A stretch of DNA of 64,000 nucleotides. Source: Thiosulfatihalobacter marinus. GTDB taxonomy: Bacteria; Pseudomonadota; Alphaproteobacteria; Rhodobacterales; Rhodobacteraceae. The translations under genes were made by a program, and so were the position numbers. The stretch is taken from positions 62,001-126,000 of the forward strand of contig NZ_JAECRZ010000008.1 in the NCBI RefSeq assembly GCF_016019955.1, given 5' to 3'. This document shows, one piece after another, positions 34,836 through 44,031 of the stretch; positions within the stretch are counted from its first letter, which is position 1, and the number at the start of each line of letters is the position of its first letter. The notes beneath the pieces were generated by a model. It saw only the letters and a list, made by a program, of their open reading frames with translations. It had not been told where the DNA came from and made no database searches.

Positions 34836-35828
34836 ATGCAGACGCCCAGCATGACCGAAACGGGCCACCAGTTGCCCACGGCATTGGAACCACGCAATCC
34901 CGGCATGGCGCTTGATCTGGATTGGGTGCGCAGCGCGCAGGCCAATACTTCGGCCATCGAACGGCGCGCCATGACCTTGCCGGGCCGCCGGTCCGTCAAG
35001 AAGGACTATCAGGCCGCCTGGCTGTGCCGCGCCATCGCTTGTATCGACCTGACCACGCTGGCGGGCGATGATACCGAGGAACGCGTGCGCAGGCTATGCG
35101 CCAAGGCGCGCCAGCCGGTGCGCGCGGGTCTGCTTGACAGGCTGGGCATGACCGGGCTGACCACCGGGGCCGTTTGCGTTTATCACGACATGGTGCCCAC
35201 CGCGGTGGACGCGCTGCACGGCTCGGGCATTCCCGTGGCCGCCGTGTCCACCGGATTTCCGGCGGGCCTGTCCCCGTTTCACCTGCGACTGGCCGAGATC
35301 GGAGAGAGCGTGAAAGCCGGGGCGGAGGAGATCGACATCGTGATCACCCGTCGCCATGTGCTCCAGGGAAACTGGCAGGCGCTGTTTGAAGAGATGCAGG
35401 CGTTTCGCGAGGCCTGTGGCGACGCGCATGTCAAAGCCATCCTGGCCACGGGCGAGCTTGGCACCCTGCGCAATGTCGCGCGCGCGTCGCTGGTGTGCAT
35501 GATGGCCGGGGCCGATTTCATCAAGACATCCACCGGCAAGGAAAGCGTCAACGCCACCCTGCCCGTCAGCCTGGTGATGATCCGCGCCATCCGCGACTAT
35601 TATCAGCGCACCGGCTATCGCGTCGGATACAAACCCGCGGGCGGCATTTCCAAAGCGAAGGACGCGCTGGTCTATCTGTCCCTGATGAAGGACGAACTGG
35701 GGGACCGCTGGTTGCAACCCGACATGTTCCGCTTTGGCGCCTCGTCCCTTCTGGGCGATATCGAACGCCAGCTGGAACACCATGTCACCGGCCATTATTC
35801 GGCCTCTTACCGTCACGCCATGGCCTGA
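34836..35828 (+). CDS. deoC: Deoxyribose-phosphate aldolase
   Basis: A 330-residue class I aldolase converting 2-deoxyribose-5-phosphate to acetaldehyde and glyceraldehyde-3-phosphate. The Schiff-base lysine is in DFIKTSTGKESVNAT and the second active lysine in VGYKPAGGISK; DLTTLAGDDTEERV is the N-terminal signature. About 70 residues of extra N-terminus match the longer form found in many alphaproteobacteria and animals. Ribosome site AGGA. It is the first gene of an operon with the small gene at 35839 and ALDH16, which could oxidise the acetaldehyde. Confidence 0.95.
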   Translation: MQTPSMTETGHQLPTALEPRNPGMALDLDWVRSAQANTSAIERRAMTLPGRRSVKKDYQAAWLCRAIACIDLTTLAGDDTEERVRRLCAKARQPVRAGLLDRLGMTGLTTGAVCVYHDMVPTAVDALHGSGIPVAAVSTGFPAGLSPFHLRLAEIGESVKAGAEEIDIVITRRHVLQGNWQALFEEMQAFREACGDAHVKAILATGELGTLRNVARASLVCMMAGADFIKTSTGKESVNATLPVSLVMIRAIRDYYQRTGYRVGYKPAGGISKAKDALVYLSLMKDELGDRWLQPDMFRFGASSLLGDIERQLEHHVTGHYSASYRHAMA

Positions 35829-35838
35829 AGGAACTAAT

Positions 35839-36069
35839 ATGAGTACAAAAGCAGATTTGCAGGAATGGGTGTCGCAGGCACTTCGTGACTTGGGCGGCGA
35901 GGCACATCTTGCTCGAATTGCCGAACACATTTGGAACCATCACGAGGATGATCTTCGAAAGTCAGGAGATCTCTTCTTCACTTGGCAGTATGACATGCGC
36001 TGGGCTGCACAGAACCTACAGAAGGTTGGAAAACTCAGGAAATTAAGCCGCAGTTGGAGACTCCTATGA
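35839..36069 (+). CDS. Small winged-helix-like protein, low GC, in the deoC operon
   Basis: A 76-residue basic protein. Its pattern, an N-terminal helix (LQEWVSQALRDLGG), a second helix (ARIAEHIWNHHEDDL) and a closing basic strand pair (VGKLRKLSRSWRLL), resembles a HARE/winged-helix HTH domain. Base composition is close to 50 percent GC by eye against about 65 percent in its neighbours, and its codon use (aca, aaa, tta, cga) differs from them. That points to recent acquisition. Ribosome site GAAGGA; it overlaps the ALDH start by 4 bases (ATGA). The function is unknown; a DNA-binding modifier of the operon is possible. Confidence 0.6.
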   Translation: MSTKADLQEWVSQALRDLGGEAHLARIAEHIWNHHEDDLRKSGDLFFTWQYDMRWAAQNLQKVGKLRKLSRSWRLL

Positions 36070-38411
36070 CCATCAAGGAAATCTTCGAGACCATGGAGTA
36101 TGGCCCCGCCCCTGAATCCGCCGCCGACGCGCTTGCCTGGATCGTCGACCAGGGCGCCGCCTTTGGCCAGTATATCGACGGCCAATGGACCGCGCCGCGC
36201 AAGGACTTCCAGTCGCGCAACCCCGCCAATGGCGAAACTCTCGCCGACCTCAGCCAAGCCTCGCAGGACGAGGTCAACGCCGCCGTCGCCGCCGCCCGCA
36301 AGGCCCAGCCGAAATGGCAAAGGCTCGGCGGTCATGGCCGCGCCAAGCACCTTTACGCCATTGCCCGCCTCCTGCAAAAACACGCCCGCCTGTTCGCCGT
36401 TCTGGAAACGCTCGACAATGGCAAGCCGATCCGCGAAAGCCGCGACATCGACATTCCCCTTGCCCAGCGCCACTTCTATTTTCACGCAGGCATGGCGCAA
36501 CTGGCAGAGGCCGAACTGCCCGATCAACAGGCCATCGGCGTCTGCGGCCAGATCATCCCGTGGAACTTCCCGCTCCTGATGCTGGCATGGAAAATCGCCC
36601 CTGCGCTGGCCATGGGCAATACGGTGGTGTTGAAACCCGCCGAATACACGTCACTCACCGCGCTCCTGTTTGCCGATATCTGCACCCAGGCCGGCTTGCC
36701 CGCCGGGGTGGTCAACATCGTCACCGGCGACGGCGCCGTGGGCGAGATGATCACCGCGCATGACGACATCGACAAGATCGCCTTTACCGGCTCCACCGAT
36801 GTGGGCCGTGCCATCCGCACCGCGACTGCCGGCTCGGGCAAATCGCTGACCCTCGAACTGGGCGGCAAGTCCCCCTATATCGTCTTTGACGATGCCGATA
36901 TCGACAGCGCCATCGAAGGGCTGGTCGATGCCATCTGGTTCAACCAGGGCCAGGTCTGCTGCGCCGGGTCGCGTCTTCTGGTGCAGGAAGGCATCGCCAA
37001 CCGCTTCTATGACAAGCTCAGGGCCCGCATGGACGGGCTGCGCCTGGGCAACCCGCTTGACAAATGTATCGACGTGGGCGCCGTGGTCGATCCCGTACAG
37101 TTGCAAACCATCACCGACATGGTGGCCTCCAACACCGAAGGGCAAACCTATCACGCCAATGTCGATATCCCGGCAGAGGGCTGTTTCTATCCACCCACCC
37201 TGATCACCGGCCTCGCCCCCTCGGCCCGCCTCATGCAAGAGGAAATCTTCGGTCCGGTTCTGGTTGCCACCACGTTCCGCACCCCGGGCGAGGCCGTCGC
37301 ACTGGCCAACAACACCCGCTACGGGCTGGCCGCCTCGCTCTGGAGCGAGAACGTCAACCTCGCCCTGGATGTGGCCCCGAAACTGGCCGCGGGCGTGGTC
37401 TGGGTCAACGCCACCAATCTCTTCGATGCCGCCGCCGGCTTTGGCGGCCTGCGCGAAAGCGGTTATGGCCGCGAAGGCGGCTGGGAAGGTCTGTCGGCCT
37501 ACACCAAACCCAGGGGCACCGCCAAACCGCTCAAACCCATCGCGGCTTTCCCGGGTGACAAGGGCCCCACAGATCCGCTCGACCGCACCGCCAAGCTCTA
37601 TATCGGCGGCAAACAGACCCGCCCCGATGGTGGCTATTCCCAGAACATCCATGGGCGCAACGGCACGCTCCTCGGGCAGGCCCCGATCGCCAACCGCAAG
37701 GATATCCGCAACGCCGTCGAGGCCGCCGGGGCCGCCAAAGGCTGGTCCGCCACCACCGGCCACCTGCGCGCCCAGATCCTCTATTACATCGCCGAGAACC
37801 TGTCGGCGCGCAGCGATGAATTCGCCCATCGCATCAACGCCCTCACCGGCGGCCGCTCCGGCGCCAAGGAAGTGGACACCGCCATCCGGCGCCTCTTCAC
37901 CTATGCCGCCTGGGCCGACAAATATGACGGGCAGGCGCATGGCGTGCCCATTCGCGGTGTCGCGCTGGCGATGAAGGAACCTGTGGGCGTGATCGGTGCC
38001 TTCTGCCCGGATGACGCGCCACTTCTCGGGCTGGTGTCCCTCATGGCCCCGGCCATCGCCATGGGCAACCGCGCGGTCCTTGTCGCTTCCGAACCCTTCC
38101 CGCTTGCCGCCACCGATTTCTACCAGGTGCTGGAAACCTCGGACGTTCCTGCCGGCGTCGTGAACATCCTCACCGGCGCCCATGCCGACCTTGCCAAACC
38201 TCTGGCCGGCCACATGGATGTCGATGCGGTCTGGTCCTTCTCCTCGACCAACCTCGCAAGACCCATCGAACGCGAAAGCGCGCTCAACCTCAAACGCAGC
38301 TGGGTCAACAATGGCGCCGCGCGTGACTGGTTCGCTGCCGCGGGCGAGGGGCGCGCCTTCCTGCAAGCCGCCACCGAGATCAAGAATATCTGGATCCCCT
38401 ACGGCGAATAA
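36066..38411 (+). CDS. ALDH16-type aldehyde dehydrogenase (catalytic plus degenerate second ALDH domain)
   Basis: A 781-residue protein. Residues 1-490 are a full aldehyde dehydrogenase: IIPWNFPLLMLAWKIAPALA, FTGSTDVGRAI, the general base in LTLELGGKSP, and catalytic C298 in FNQGQVCCAGSR. Residues about 500-781 are a second, incomplete ALDH-like domain (GGKQTRPDGGYSQNIHG, EPVGVIGAFCPDDAPLLGL, WVNNGAARDW) lacking a catalytic block. This layout defines ALDH16; bacterial members, unlike human ALDH16A1, keep the cysteine, as here. The start at 36066 has GGAG upstream and overlaps the small gene. Downstream of deoC it probably oxidises acetaldehyde to acetate with NAD. Confidence 0.92.
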   Translation: MTIKEIFETMEYGPAPESAADALAWIVDQGAAFGQYIDGQWTAPRKDFQSRNPANGETLADLSQASQDEVNAAVAAARKAQPKWQRLGGHGRAKHLYAIARLLQKHARLFAVLETLDNGKPIRESRDIDIPLAQRHFYFHAGMAQLAEAELPDQQAIGVCGQIIPWNFPLLMLAWKIAPALAMGNTVVLKPAEYTSLTALLFADICTQAGLPAGVVNIVTGDGAVGEMITAHDDIDKIAFTGSTDVGRAIRTATAGSGKSLTLELGGKSPYIVFDDADIDSAIEGLVDAIWFNQGQVCCAGSRLLVQEGIANRFYDKLRARMDGLRLGNPLDKCIDVGAVVDPVQLQTITDMVASNTEGQTYHANVDIPAEGCFYPPTLITGLAPSARLMQEEIFGPVLVATTFRTPGEAVALANNTRYGLAASLWSENVNLALDVAPKLAAGVVWVNATNLFDAAAGFGGLRESGYGREGGWEGLSAYTKPRGTAKPLKPIAAFPGDKGPTDPLDRTAKLYIGGKQTRPDGGYSQNIHGRNGTLLGQAPIANRKDIRNAVEAAGAAKGWSATTGHLRAQILYYIAENLSARSDEFAHRINALTGGRSGAKEVDTAIRRLFTYAAWADKYDGQAHGVPIRGVALAMKEPVGVIGAFCPDDAPLLGLVSLMAPAIAMGNRAVLVASEPFPLAATDFYQVLETSDVPAGVVNILTGAHADLAKPLAGHMDVDAVWSFSSTNLARPIERESALNLKRSWVNNGAARDWFAAAGEGRAFLQAATEIKNIWIPYGE

Positions 38412-38442
38412 CAACCGGGCGGCGCAATCGCACCGCCCTGCC

Positions 38443-38500
38443 TTCTTTTGGCCTGAAATATCCTGGGGGAGTCCCGCAGGGACGGGGGCAAAGCCCCCTC
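38443..38500 (+). repeat. 3'-end hairpin repeat, family A copy 2
   Basis: Between convergent ALDH16 (+) and the M16 gene (-). Leader TTCTTTTGGCCTGAAATATC then CTGGGGG; hairpin 1 GTCCC-GCA-GGGAC; hairpin 2 GGGGGC-AAA-GCCCCC. Both stems differ in sequence from copy 1 yet still pair. Confidence 0.75.
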
Positions 38501-39797
38501 ACACCCCCTCGGGCTTGCCCACGACCACGAACATCATGGCCTCCGGATCCAGAAGCTCGCGCGCCACACGGTTCACGTCCTCCAGCGTCACCGCATTCAT
38601 CCGGTCATTGCGGGTCACGGCGTAATCGATGGGCATGCCGTCCACTTGCATCCCCACAAGGATCCTCGCAATCGCACCATTGCCGTCAAATCGCAGCGGA
38701 TAGGCCCCGGTCAACAACGCCTTGGCATCCCCCAGCTCCTTCTCGGTCACGCCCGCTTCGGCCATCCGCGCCCATTCGGCACGGATCACCCCGATCGCCT
38801 CGCCGATCCGGTCATTGGCCGATGACACGCTGCCCATGTACAGATTCGCCAGATCCTTGGGCACCAGGTAGGAATAGACGCCATAAGTCAGCCCCCGCTT
38901 CTCGCGCACCTCGCTCATCAACCTGCTCTTGAACCCGCCACCACCCAGCACCGTGTTCAACAGATAGGCCGCAAAGAAATCCGGGTCATCCTGATCCATC
39001 CCCGGCTGGGCGAACACCGCCACCGATTGCGGCGTGTCAAACTGCACCACCTCAACCCCGCCGGTGAAACCCGGGGCCACCGGTGCGGGCATCGGCGCCC
39101 CCGTCTCGGGCAGATCCCCCAACAACCGGTCCAGCAACGGCCCCAGGTCTTCGGCGGTAATATCCCCCACCGCCGACACATACAGCCGGTCACGCGCCAG
39201 CGCGCCGCGATGGGCGGCGATCATGTCCTCACGCGTCAACGCGCTCACGCTCTCGATCGTTCCCGCCGGGTCCGACCCATAGGGATGATCGCCAAACAGC
39301 AACGCGTCCATCCGCGCGCCTGCAATCTTGTCCGGGTCGGTCGCGCGCGACCGGATTCCGCTCAGCACCTGCGCCCTCACCCGATCCAGCGCCACCTGCG
39401 AAAATCGCGGCTCCACAAGCGACAGGCGCAACAGCTCTACCGCCTCGTCCCGGTTTTCCGTCAGGAAACGCGCCGAAACCGAAACGCCATCGTCAGACCC
39501 GTCAAATCCGAACTGCGCCGCCAGCGCCTCGGTCGCGCGGGCAAAGCCCTGGGCATCCAGATCCCCCGCGCCTTCCTCCAGAAGCCCAACCATCAGGCTG
39601 GTCGCCCCGCGCTTGCCCGGCGCGTCCAGCGACGTGCCGCCCCTGAACCGCAGTTCCAGCGCCACGAACGGGATCGACGGCTCCTCGACCAGCCAGGCGG
39701 TGATGCCACCGGGCGAGGTCACTTCCCTGATGTCGGTCTGGGCCCAGGCCGGCAGCGCGGCAAGAAAGCCCGCGATCACCAAAGCAAAACGGATCAT
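38499..39797 (-). CDS. M16 peptidase family protein, non-catalytic-type subunit
   Basis: A 432-residue exported protein with signal peptide MIRFALVIAGFLAALPAWAQ. It has the M16 fold (ELRFRGGTSLDAPGKRGAT, LMVGLLEEGAGDLD; later PYGSDPAGT and EVREKRGLTYGVYSYL), but the HxxEH zinc motif is absent: LLEEG lacks the histidines. It would form a heterodimer with the zinc-bearing protein encoded just upstream, like the alpha/beta arrangement of processing peptidases. It starts at 39797 with a 4-base overlap with that gene. It acts in the periplasm. Confidence 0.9.
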   Translation of the reverse strand: MIRFALVIAGFLAALPAWAQTDIREVTSPGGITAWLVEEPSIPFVALELRFRGGTSLDAPGKRGATSLMVGLLEEGAGDLDAQGFARATEALAAQFGFDGSDDGVSVSARFLTENRDEAVELLRLSLVEPRFSQVALDRVRAQVLSGIRSRATDPDKIAGARMDALLFGDHPYGSDPAGTIESVSALTREDMIAAHRGALARDRLYVSAVGDITAEDLGPLLDRLLGDLPETGAPMPAPVAPGFTGGVEVVQFDTPQSVAVFAQPGMDQDDPDFFAAYLLNTVLGGGGFKSRLMSEVREKRGLTYGVYSYLVPKDLANLYMGSVSSANDRIGEAIGVIRAEWARMAEAGVTEKELGDAKALLTGAYPLRFDGNGAIARILVGMQVDGMPIDYAVTRNDRMNAVTLEDVNRVARELLDPEAMMFVVVGKPEGV

Positions 39798-41152
39798 TGC
39801 GTCACCTCCTCTTCGGTCATAAGCCAGCCGGTCACGGACCGGCGCTTGTCGAATACCGTCCGCGCGGCCTCGACGATTTCCTCTTCGCTCACCGATTGCA
39901 GGATCTCCGGCCACTCCTGTATATCAGCCACCGTCAGCCCCGAACTCAGCGCCCGCCCGTACCGGTTCGCCAGGCGCTCCACATCGTCGCGGGCATAGAT
40001 CTGCGACGCACGCAGCTGCATCTTGATCCGGTCCAGCTGGTCGCTATCCACGCCGGTTTCGATAAACGCCGCAAGCGTCTCGTCCAGCGCCGCCTCGGCC
40101 TCTTCCAACGCAACGCCGGGCACCGGCACGACGGTCAGGTTGAACGTGGTCGTGTCCAGCGAAACGCCACTATACCAGGCCCCGGCATAAACCACCTGCT
40201 TGCGCCGGAACTGCAACTCCTGGTTCAGGACCGAGGTCTGCGACCCGCCCAGAACCTCGGCCAACAGCGTCAATGCCGCCGCCGGTCGCTGATCGCCGGG
40301 GTTGCGCTCGGGGGCCAGGTAGCTGCGCGTGACATAGGGTTGGGCCACCCGCGGATCGGAATAGGTCATGCGCCGTTCCGTGGTCTGGGGTGGTTCGCTT
40401 GGCCGCACCCGTTCCGGCAGATCGGGATTGGCAGGGATCACACCATAATACTTCTCCGCCAGCGCCTTCACCGCCTCCGGCTCCACATCGCCGGCCACCA
40501 CCAGCGTCGCGTTGTTGGGCGCGTAATAGGTTTTGTAATACGCCAGCGCATCATCCAGCGTCAGCGCCTCCATCTCGTGGCGCCAGCCGATCACCGGCAC
40601 GCCGTAGCGATGGTTGAAATACTGCACCGCGTCCATCTGTTCGCGAAACAGCGCGCCGGGGCTGTTTTCCACCCGCTGGTTGCGTTCCTCGATCACCACG
40701 TCCCGCTCGGTCAGGATGTCTTCCGCATCCAGACGCAGATTGACCATCCGGTCGCTTTCCATCTGCATCATCAGATCCAGCCGGTCGGCCGCGACACGCT
40801 GATAATAGCCGGTGTAATCATAGCTGGTGAATGCGTTGTCGCGACCGCCATTGGCCGCCACCGTCGCCGAAAACTCGCCCGGCTCAAGCGTATCCGTGCC
40901 CTTGAAAAGCAAATGCTCCAGGAAATGCGCCACGCCGGATACGCCGGGCCGCTCGTCGGCCGAACCTGCCCGGTACCACAGCATGTTGGTGACAACCGGC
41001 GCGCGGTGATCCTCGATCACGACCACCTGCAACCCGTTATCCAGGGTGAACCCCGTCACCTGCTCTGTCGCCTGCTCCGCACCCTGCTCGCGGGCCAGTG
41101 CCGGCGCCGCCGCCAGCCCCAGCGCCAAAGCGGTGGCCAATATTCGCACCAT
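39794..41152 (-). CDS. M16 zinc peptidase, catalytic subunit
   Basis: A 452-residue periplasmic protease with signal peptide MVRILATALALGLAAAPALA. The inverted zinc motif is intact in GVAHFLEHLLFKGT (HFLEH), with the distal Glu in ERDVVIEERNQRVE. The C-terminal half carries the R-Y-type region SLDTTTFNLTVV. The start at 41152 follows GGGAGG; the frame is open a further 21 codons but lacks a ribosome site. It is coupled to the non-catalytic partner. It would degrade short peptides in the envelope. Confidence 0.92.
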   Translation of the reverse strand: MVRILATALALGLAAAPALAREQGAEQATEQVTGFTLDNGLQVVVIEDHRAPVVTNMLWYRAGSADERPGVSGVAHFLEHLLFKGTDTLEPGEFSATVAANGGRDNAFTSYDYTGYYQRVAADRLDLMMQMESDRMVNLRLDAEDILTERDVVIEERNQRVENSPGALFREQMDAVQYFNHRYGVPVIGWRHEMEALTLDDALAYYKTYYAPNNATLVVAGDVEPEAVKALAEKYYGVIPANPDLPERVRPSEPPQTTERRMTYSDPRVAQPYVTRSYLAPERNPGDQRPAAALTLLAEVLGGSQTSVLNQELQFRRKQVVYAGAWYSGVSLDTTTFNLTVVPVPGVALEEAEAALDETLAAFIETGVDSDQLDRIKMQLRASQIYARDDVERLANRYGRALSSGLTVADIQEWPEILQSVSEEEIVEAARTVFDKRRSVTGWLMTEEEVTQ

Positions 41153-41261
41153 TCCCCGTGCCTCCCTGAAATCCCATGTCACAACGATAGATACGCCCGT
41201 CATCGGGCGCTGCAAGATGGCTTACGGTTTTGTGAGATCACGCGGGCGCGCCCACGCATGT

Positions 41262-41780
41262 TCAATAGTTGGGCGGCGGAACCGCAGGGGTACGCGCCCC
41301 GGCCTGACGCCAGCGCCACCATTCGGCATATTCCTCAAGCGCCTCGCGCTTGTAGACCTTGTTGTACAGGTCTGTGCGGGCAATGCGGATATTGGTCAGG
41401 CGCGATTTCTTGCGGCGAAACTCGGCATCCTCGTTCGCAAGCTGCTGGCGGATATCCGCCGGGCGCCCGTTGCGCGATGCGTAATTGACCAGCGCCCCAT
41501 CCGAACGCCCGATGCCGCTAGTGTCTTCCACCGCCTTGCGCGATCCGCCCAGCGCCACCACAGCGTCGGCCTTGGGATTCTGATCCGTGATATTGCCCTG
41601 CCCCGGAGTCGGGGTCGGCAACGCGGTGTAATCCTTGGGCTGCGTCAAAGGCTTGCCGGGAAGGATCATGAACTCGTCCGGCCCCTCTCCCTGGCTGGTC
41701 AGGTTGTGCAAACCCTTGTCGGTGCTGCACGCGGCAAGCAACGGAATCAACCCCAAAATGAGCACACGCAACACGCGCAT
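41262..41780 (-). CDS. DUF3035 family lipoprotein
   Basis: A 172-residue predicted lipoprotein. The lipobox LLAAC ends an N-terminal signal sequence (MRVLRVLILGLIPLLAAC). Mature-part landmarks are DEFMILPGKPLTQP and a C-terminal region rich in Arg, Trp and Pro ending TPAVPPPNY. DUF3035 lipoproteins are common in Rhodobacterales, usually next to lspA as here, and have no known role. Ribosome site GGAGGG precedes the ATG. It is 52 bases downstream of lspA on the same strand. Confidence 0.85.
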   Translation of the reverse strand: MRVLRVLILGLIPLLAACSTDKGLHNLTSQGEGPDEFMILPGKPLTQPKDYTALPTPTPGQGNITDQNPKADAVVALGGSRKAVEDTSGIGRSDGALVNYASRNGRPADIRQQLANEDAEFRRKKSRLTNIRIARTDLYNKVYKREALEEYAEWWRWRQAGARTPAVPPPNY

Positions 41781-41832
41781 GGCAACCCTCCTGCATTCAC
41801 AGGCCCAGCTTTATCGCAAACTCCGGACAAGG

Positions 41833-42303
41833 TCACGCCTCTCTTTTGCTGCCGCCAAAGATGATCAGCCCGAACGCCCCCGCAAACACCCAGACATCCG
41901 ACAGGTTGAACGCAAAAGGGTTGTCGATTCCGCAACAGGACATGTTCAGAAAGTCGGCAACGGCACCGTATAACAGCCGGTCCGCCACATTGCCCAGCGC
42001 CCCGCCGATCATCAGCCCGGCACTGATCATGCCCCAGCGCCCCGGCGGCTCGCGCCGCACCCAGATCAGCACAAAGGCGCAGATCGCCAGCGCGATCGCG
42101 ATCAGCACCCAGCGCGCCGCCTCTGATCCGTTGGCGAACAGACCGAAATTGATGCCGTCATTCCACCCCATCCGAAACTGCAACAGTGGCGGCAAGACCT
42201 CGATATACAACAGCTCGCGCAGATTCATCATGTGCACGACAATGTACTTGCTGGCCTGATCCGTCAGAAACGCCCAGAACCCTCCCCAAAACACCAGACG
42301 CAT
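41833..42303 (-). CDS. lspA: Lipoprotein signal peptidase (signal peptidase II)
   Basis: A 156-residue inner-membrane aspartyl protease that cleaves prolipoproteins. Four hydrophobic segments are visible. The catalytic pair lies in GNVADRLLYGAVADFLN, and FWAFLTDQASKYIV is the N-terminal signature. Length is typical. It lies between purH and the DUF3035 lipoprotein gene, one of its likely substrates. Confidence 0.95.
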   Translation of the reverse strand: MRLVFWGGFWAFLTDQASKYIVVHMMNLRELLYIEVLPPLLQFRMGWNDGINFGLFANGSEAARWVLIAIALAICAFVLIWVRREPPGRWGMISAGLMIGGALGNVADRLLYGAVADFLNMSCCGIDNPFAFNLSDVWVFAGAFGLIIFGGSKREA

Positions 42304-42422
42304 CCGCGCCCCCTTTCTGCCTCGCTGTGCCCTGCGCGCCCCCTTGTTTTCAGGGGCTAGCGCGTATCGTGAAACGGGCCGCCCGGCACAGCCCGGACTG
42401 CCCGATGCGTCACAAGCCCGCC

Positions 42423-44012
42423 CTAGTGGCGGAAGTGGCGCATTCCGGTAAAGACCATCGCCAGCCCGGCGTCGTCGGCGGCCTTGATCACGTCGTCATC
42501 CCGCATGGACCCACCCGGCTGGATCACACATTTTCCGCCCGCTGCCGCCGCTTCCAGCAACCCGTCCGGGAACGGAAAGAACGCATCCGACGCCACGGCA
42601 CAGCCCTTGGTGGGCACCTCGTCCAGCCCCAGTTCCGCAGCCATGCGCCCGGCCTTGGCCGCGGCCACATTGGCGCTGTCCAAACGGCTCATCTGCCCGG
42701 CGCCCACGCCCACGGTGGCGCCGTCCCTGACATAGACAATGGCGTTCGACTTGACGTGTTTCGCCACTTTCCAGGCAAACAGAAGATCGGCCATTTCCTG
42801 CGCATCCGGGGCTTTCCTTGTCACGACTTTCAGATCGTCCAGCCCGACATGGCCCACGTCCTTGTCCTGCACCAGCATCCCGCCCGCAACCTGCTTGTAG
42901 GCCACGATGGGTTTGCGCGGGTCGGGCAGGCCATCGGTCAGCAACAGCCGCAGGTTCTTCTTGGCGGCAAAGATTTCCCTGGCTTCGTCCGAAGCACCGG
43001 GCGCAATCACCACCTCGGTGAATATCTGCGTGATCTTCGCCGCGGTCGCCGCATCCAGCGGCTGATTCATCGCCACGATCCCGCCAAAGGCGCTGGTGCG
43101 GTCACAGTCAAACGCCTTCTGATAGGCCTCTTCCAACGTCCCGCCCACGGCGACACCGCAGGGGTTGGCATGTTTGATGATCGCCACCGCCGGGCCATTT
43201 TCGGGGGCGAATTCGGCCACCAGCTCAAACGCCGCATCCGTGTCGTTGATGTTGTTATAGCTCAGTTCCTTGCCCTGAAGCTGCACCGCCGTCGCCACGC
43301 CGGGGCGGTTGCTGCCGTCGGTGTAGAACGCCGCCTTCTGATGACTGTTTTCGCCATAACGCAGCGTCTGTTTCAGCTCTCCGGCGAAAGCGCGGCGTTT
43401 GGGGGCCTCCAGCTCAAGCTGGTCCGCCATCCAGTTGCTTACCGCCGCGTCATAGGCCGCGGTGCGCGCATAGGCTTTCTGCGCCAGTTTGCGCCGGAAC
43501 CTGGCGCAGGTCGCGCCACCATGCTGATCCATGTCGCCCAGCAACCTGTCGTAATCCTCGACATCCACCACCACGTTCACGAAGGCGGCGTTCTTGGCCG
43601 CCGCCCGGATCATTGCCGGGCCACCGATATCGATATTCTCGATACAGGTGTCATAATCGGCGCCCGCCGCCACCGTAGCCTCGAACGGGTACAGGTTCAC
43701 CACCAACAGGTCGATCCCGCCGATCCCGTGCTCGTGCATCGCCGCCACGTGATCGTCATTGTCGCGCAGCGCCAGCAGCCCGCCATGCACCTTGGGGTGC
43801 AGGGTCTTGACCCGCCCGTCCATCATCTCGGGAAAGCCCGTTACCTCGGACACATCCCTGACCGCCAGCCCCGCCTCGCGCAGCGCCCTGGCGCTGCCGC
43901 CGGTCGACAACAGCTCGACCCCGCGCGCGGCCAGGGCCTTGCCCAGGTCGATCAGCCCGGTCTTGTCGGAAACGGAAATCAATGCGCGGCGGATGGGGGT
44001 GGTATCGGTCAT
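42423..44012 (-). CDS. purH: Bifunctional IMP synthesis enzyme (AICAR transformylase/IMP cyclohydrolase)
   Basis: A 529-residue enzyme for the last two steps of purine biosynthesis. Residues 1-200 are the MGS-like cyclohydrolase domain ([48 protein letters not shown]). The rest is the transformylase ([38 protein letters not shown], and the end [25 protein letters not shown]). Length is standard. It precedes lspA on the same strand and follows the heparinase-like gene by 19 bases. Confidence 0.97.
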   Translation of the reverse strand: MTDTTPIRRALISVSDKTGLIDLGKALAARGVELLSTGGSARALREAGLAVRDVSEVTGFPEMMDGRVKTLHPKVHGGLLALRDNDDHVAAMHEHGIGGIDLLVVNLYPFEATVAAGADYDTCIENIDIGGPAMIRAAAKNAAFVNVVVDVEDYDRLLGDMDQHGGATCARFRRKLAQKAYARTAAYDAAVSNWMADQLELEAPKRRAFAGELKQTLRYGENSHQKAAFYTDGSNRPGVATAVQLQGKELSYNNINDTDAAFELVAEFAPENGPAVAIIKHANPCGVAVGGTLEEAYQKAFDCDRTSAFGGIVAMNQPLDAATAAKITQIFTEVVIAPGASDEAREIFAAKKNLRLLLTDGLPDPRKPIVAYKQVAGGMLVQDKDVGHVGLDDLKVVTRKAPDAQEMADLLFAWKVAKHVKSNAIVYVRDGATVGVGAGQMSRLDSANVAAAKAGRMAAELGLDEVPTKGCAVASDAFFPFPDGLLEAAAAGGKCVIQPGGSMRDDDVIKAADDAGLAMVFTGMRHFRH

Positions 44013-44031
44013 GGTGTGCGGAATCCCAGGG

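Noticed and set aside
36054-36065. TTG at 36054 as the start of ALDH16
   Set aside because: The ATG at 36066 has GGAG at a good distance and the usual ATGA coupling to the preceding gene; a TTG start would place the ribosome site within the codons.
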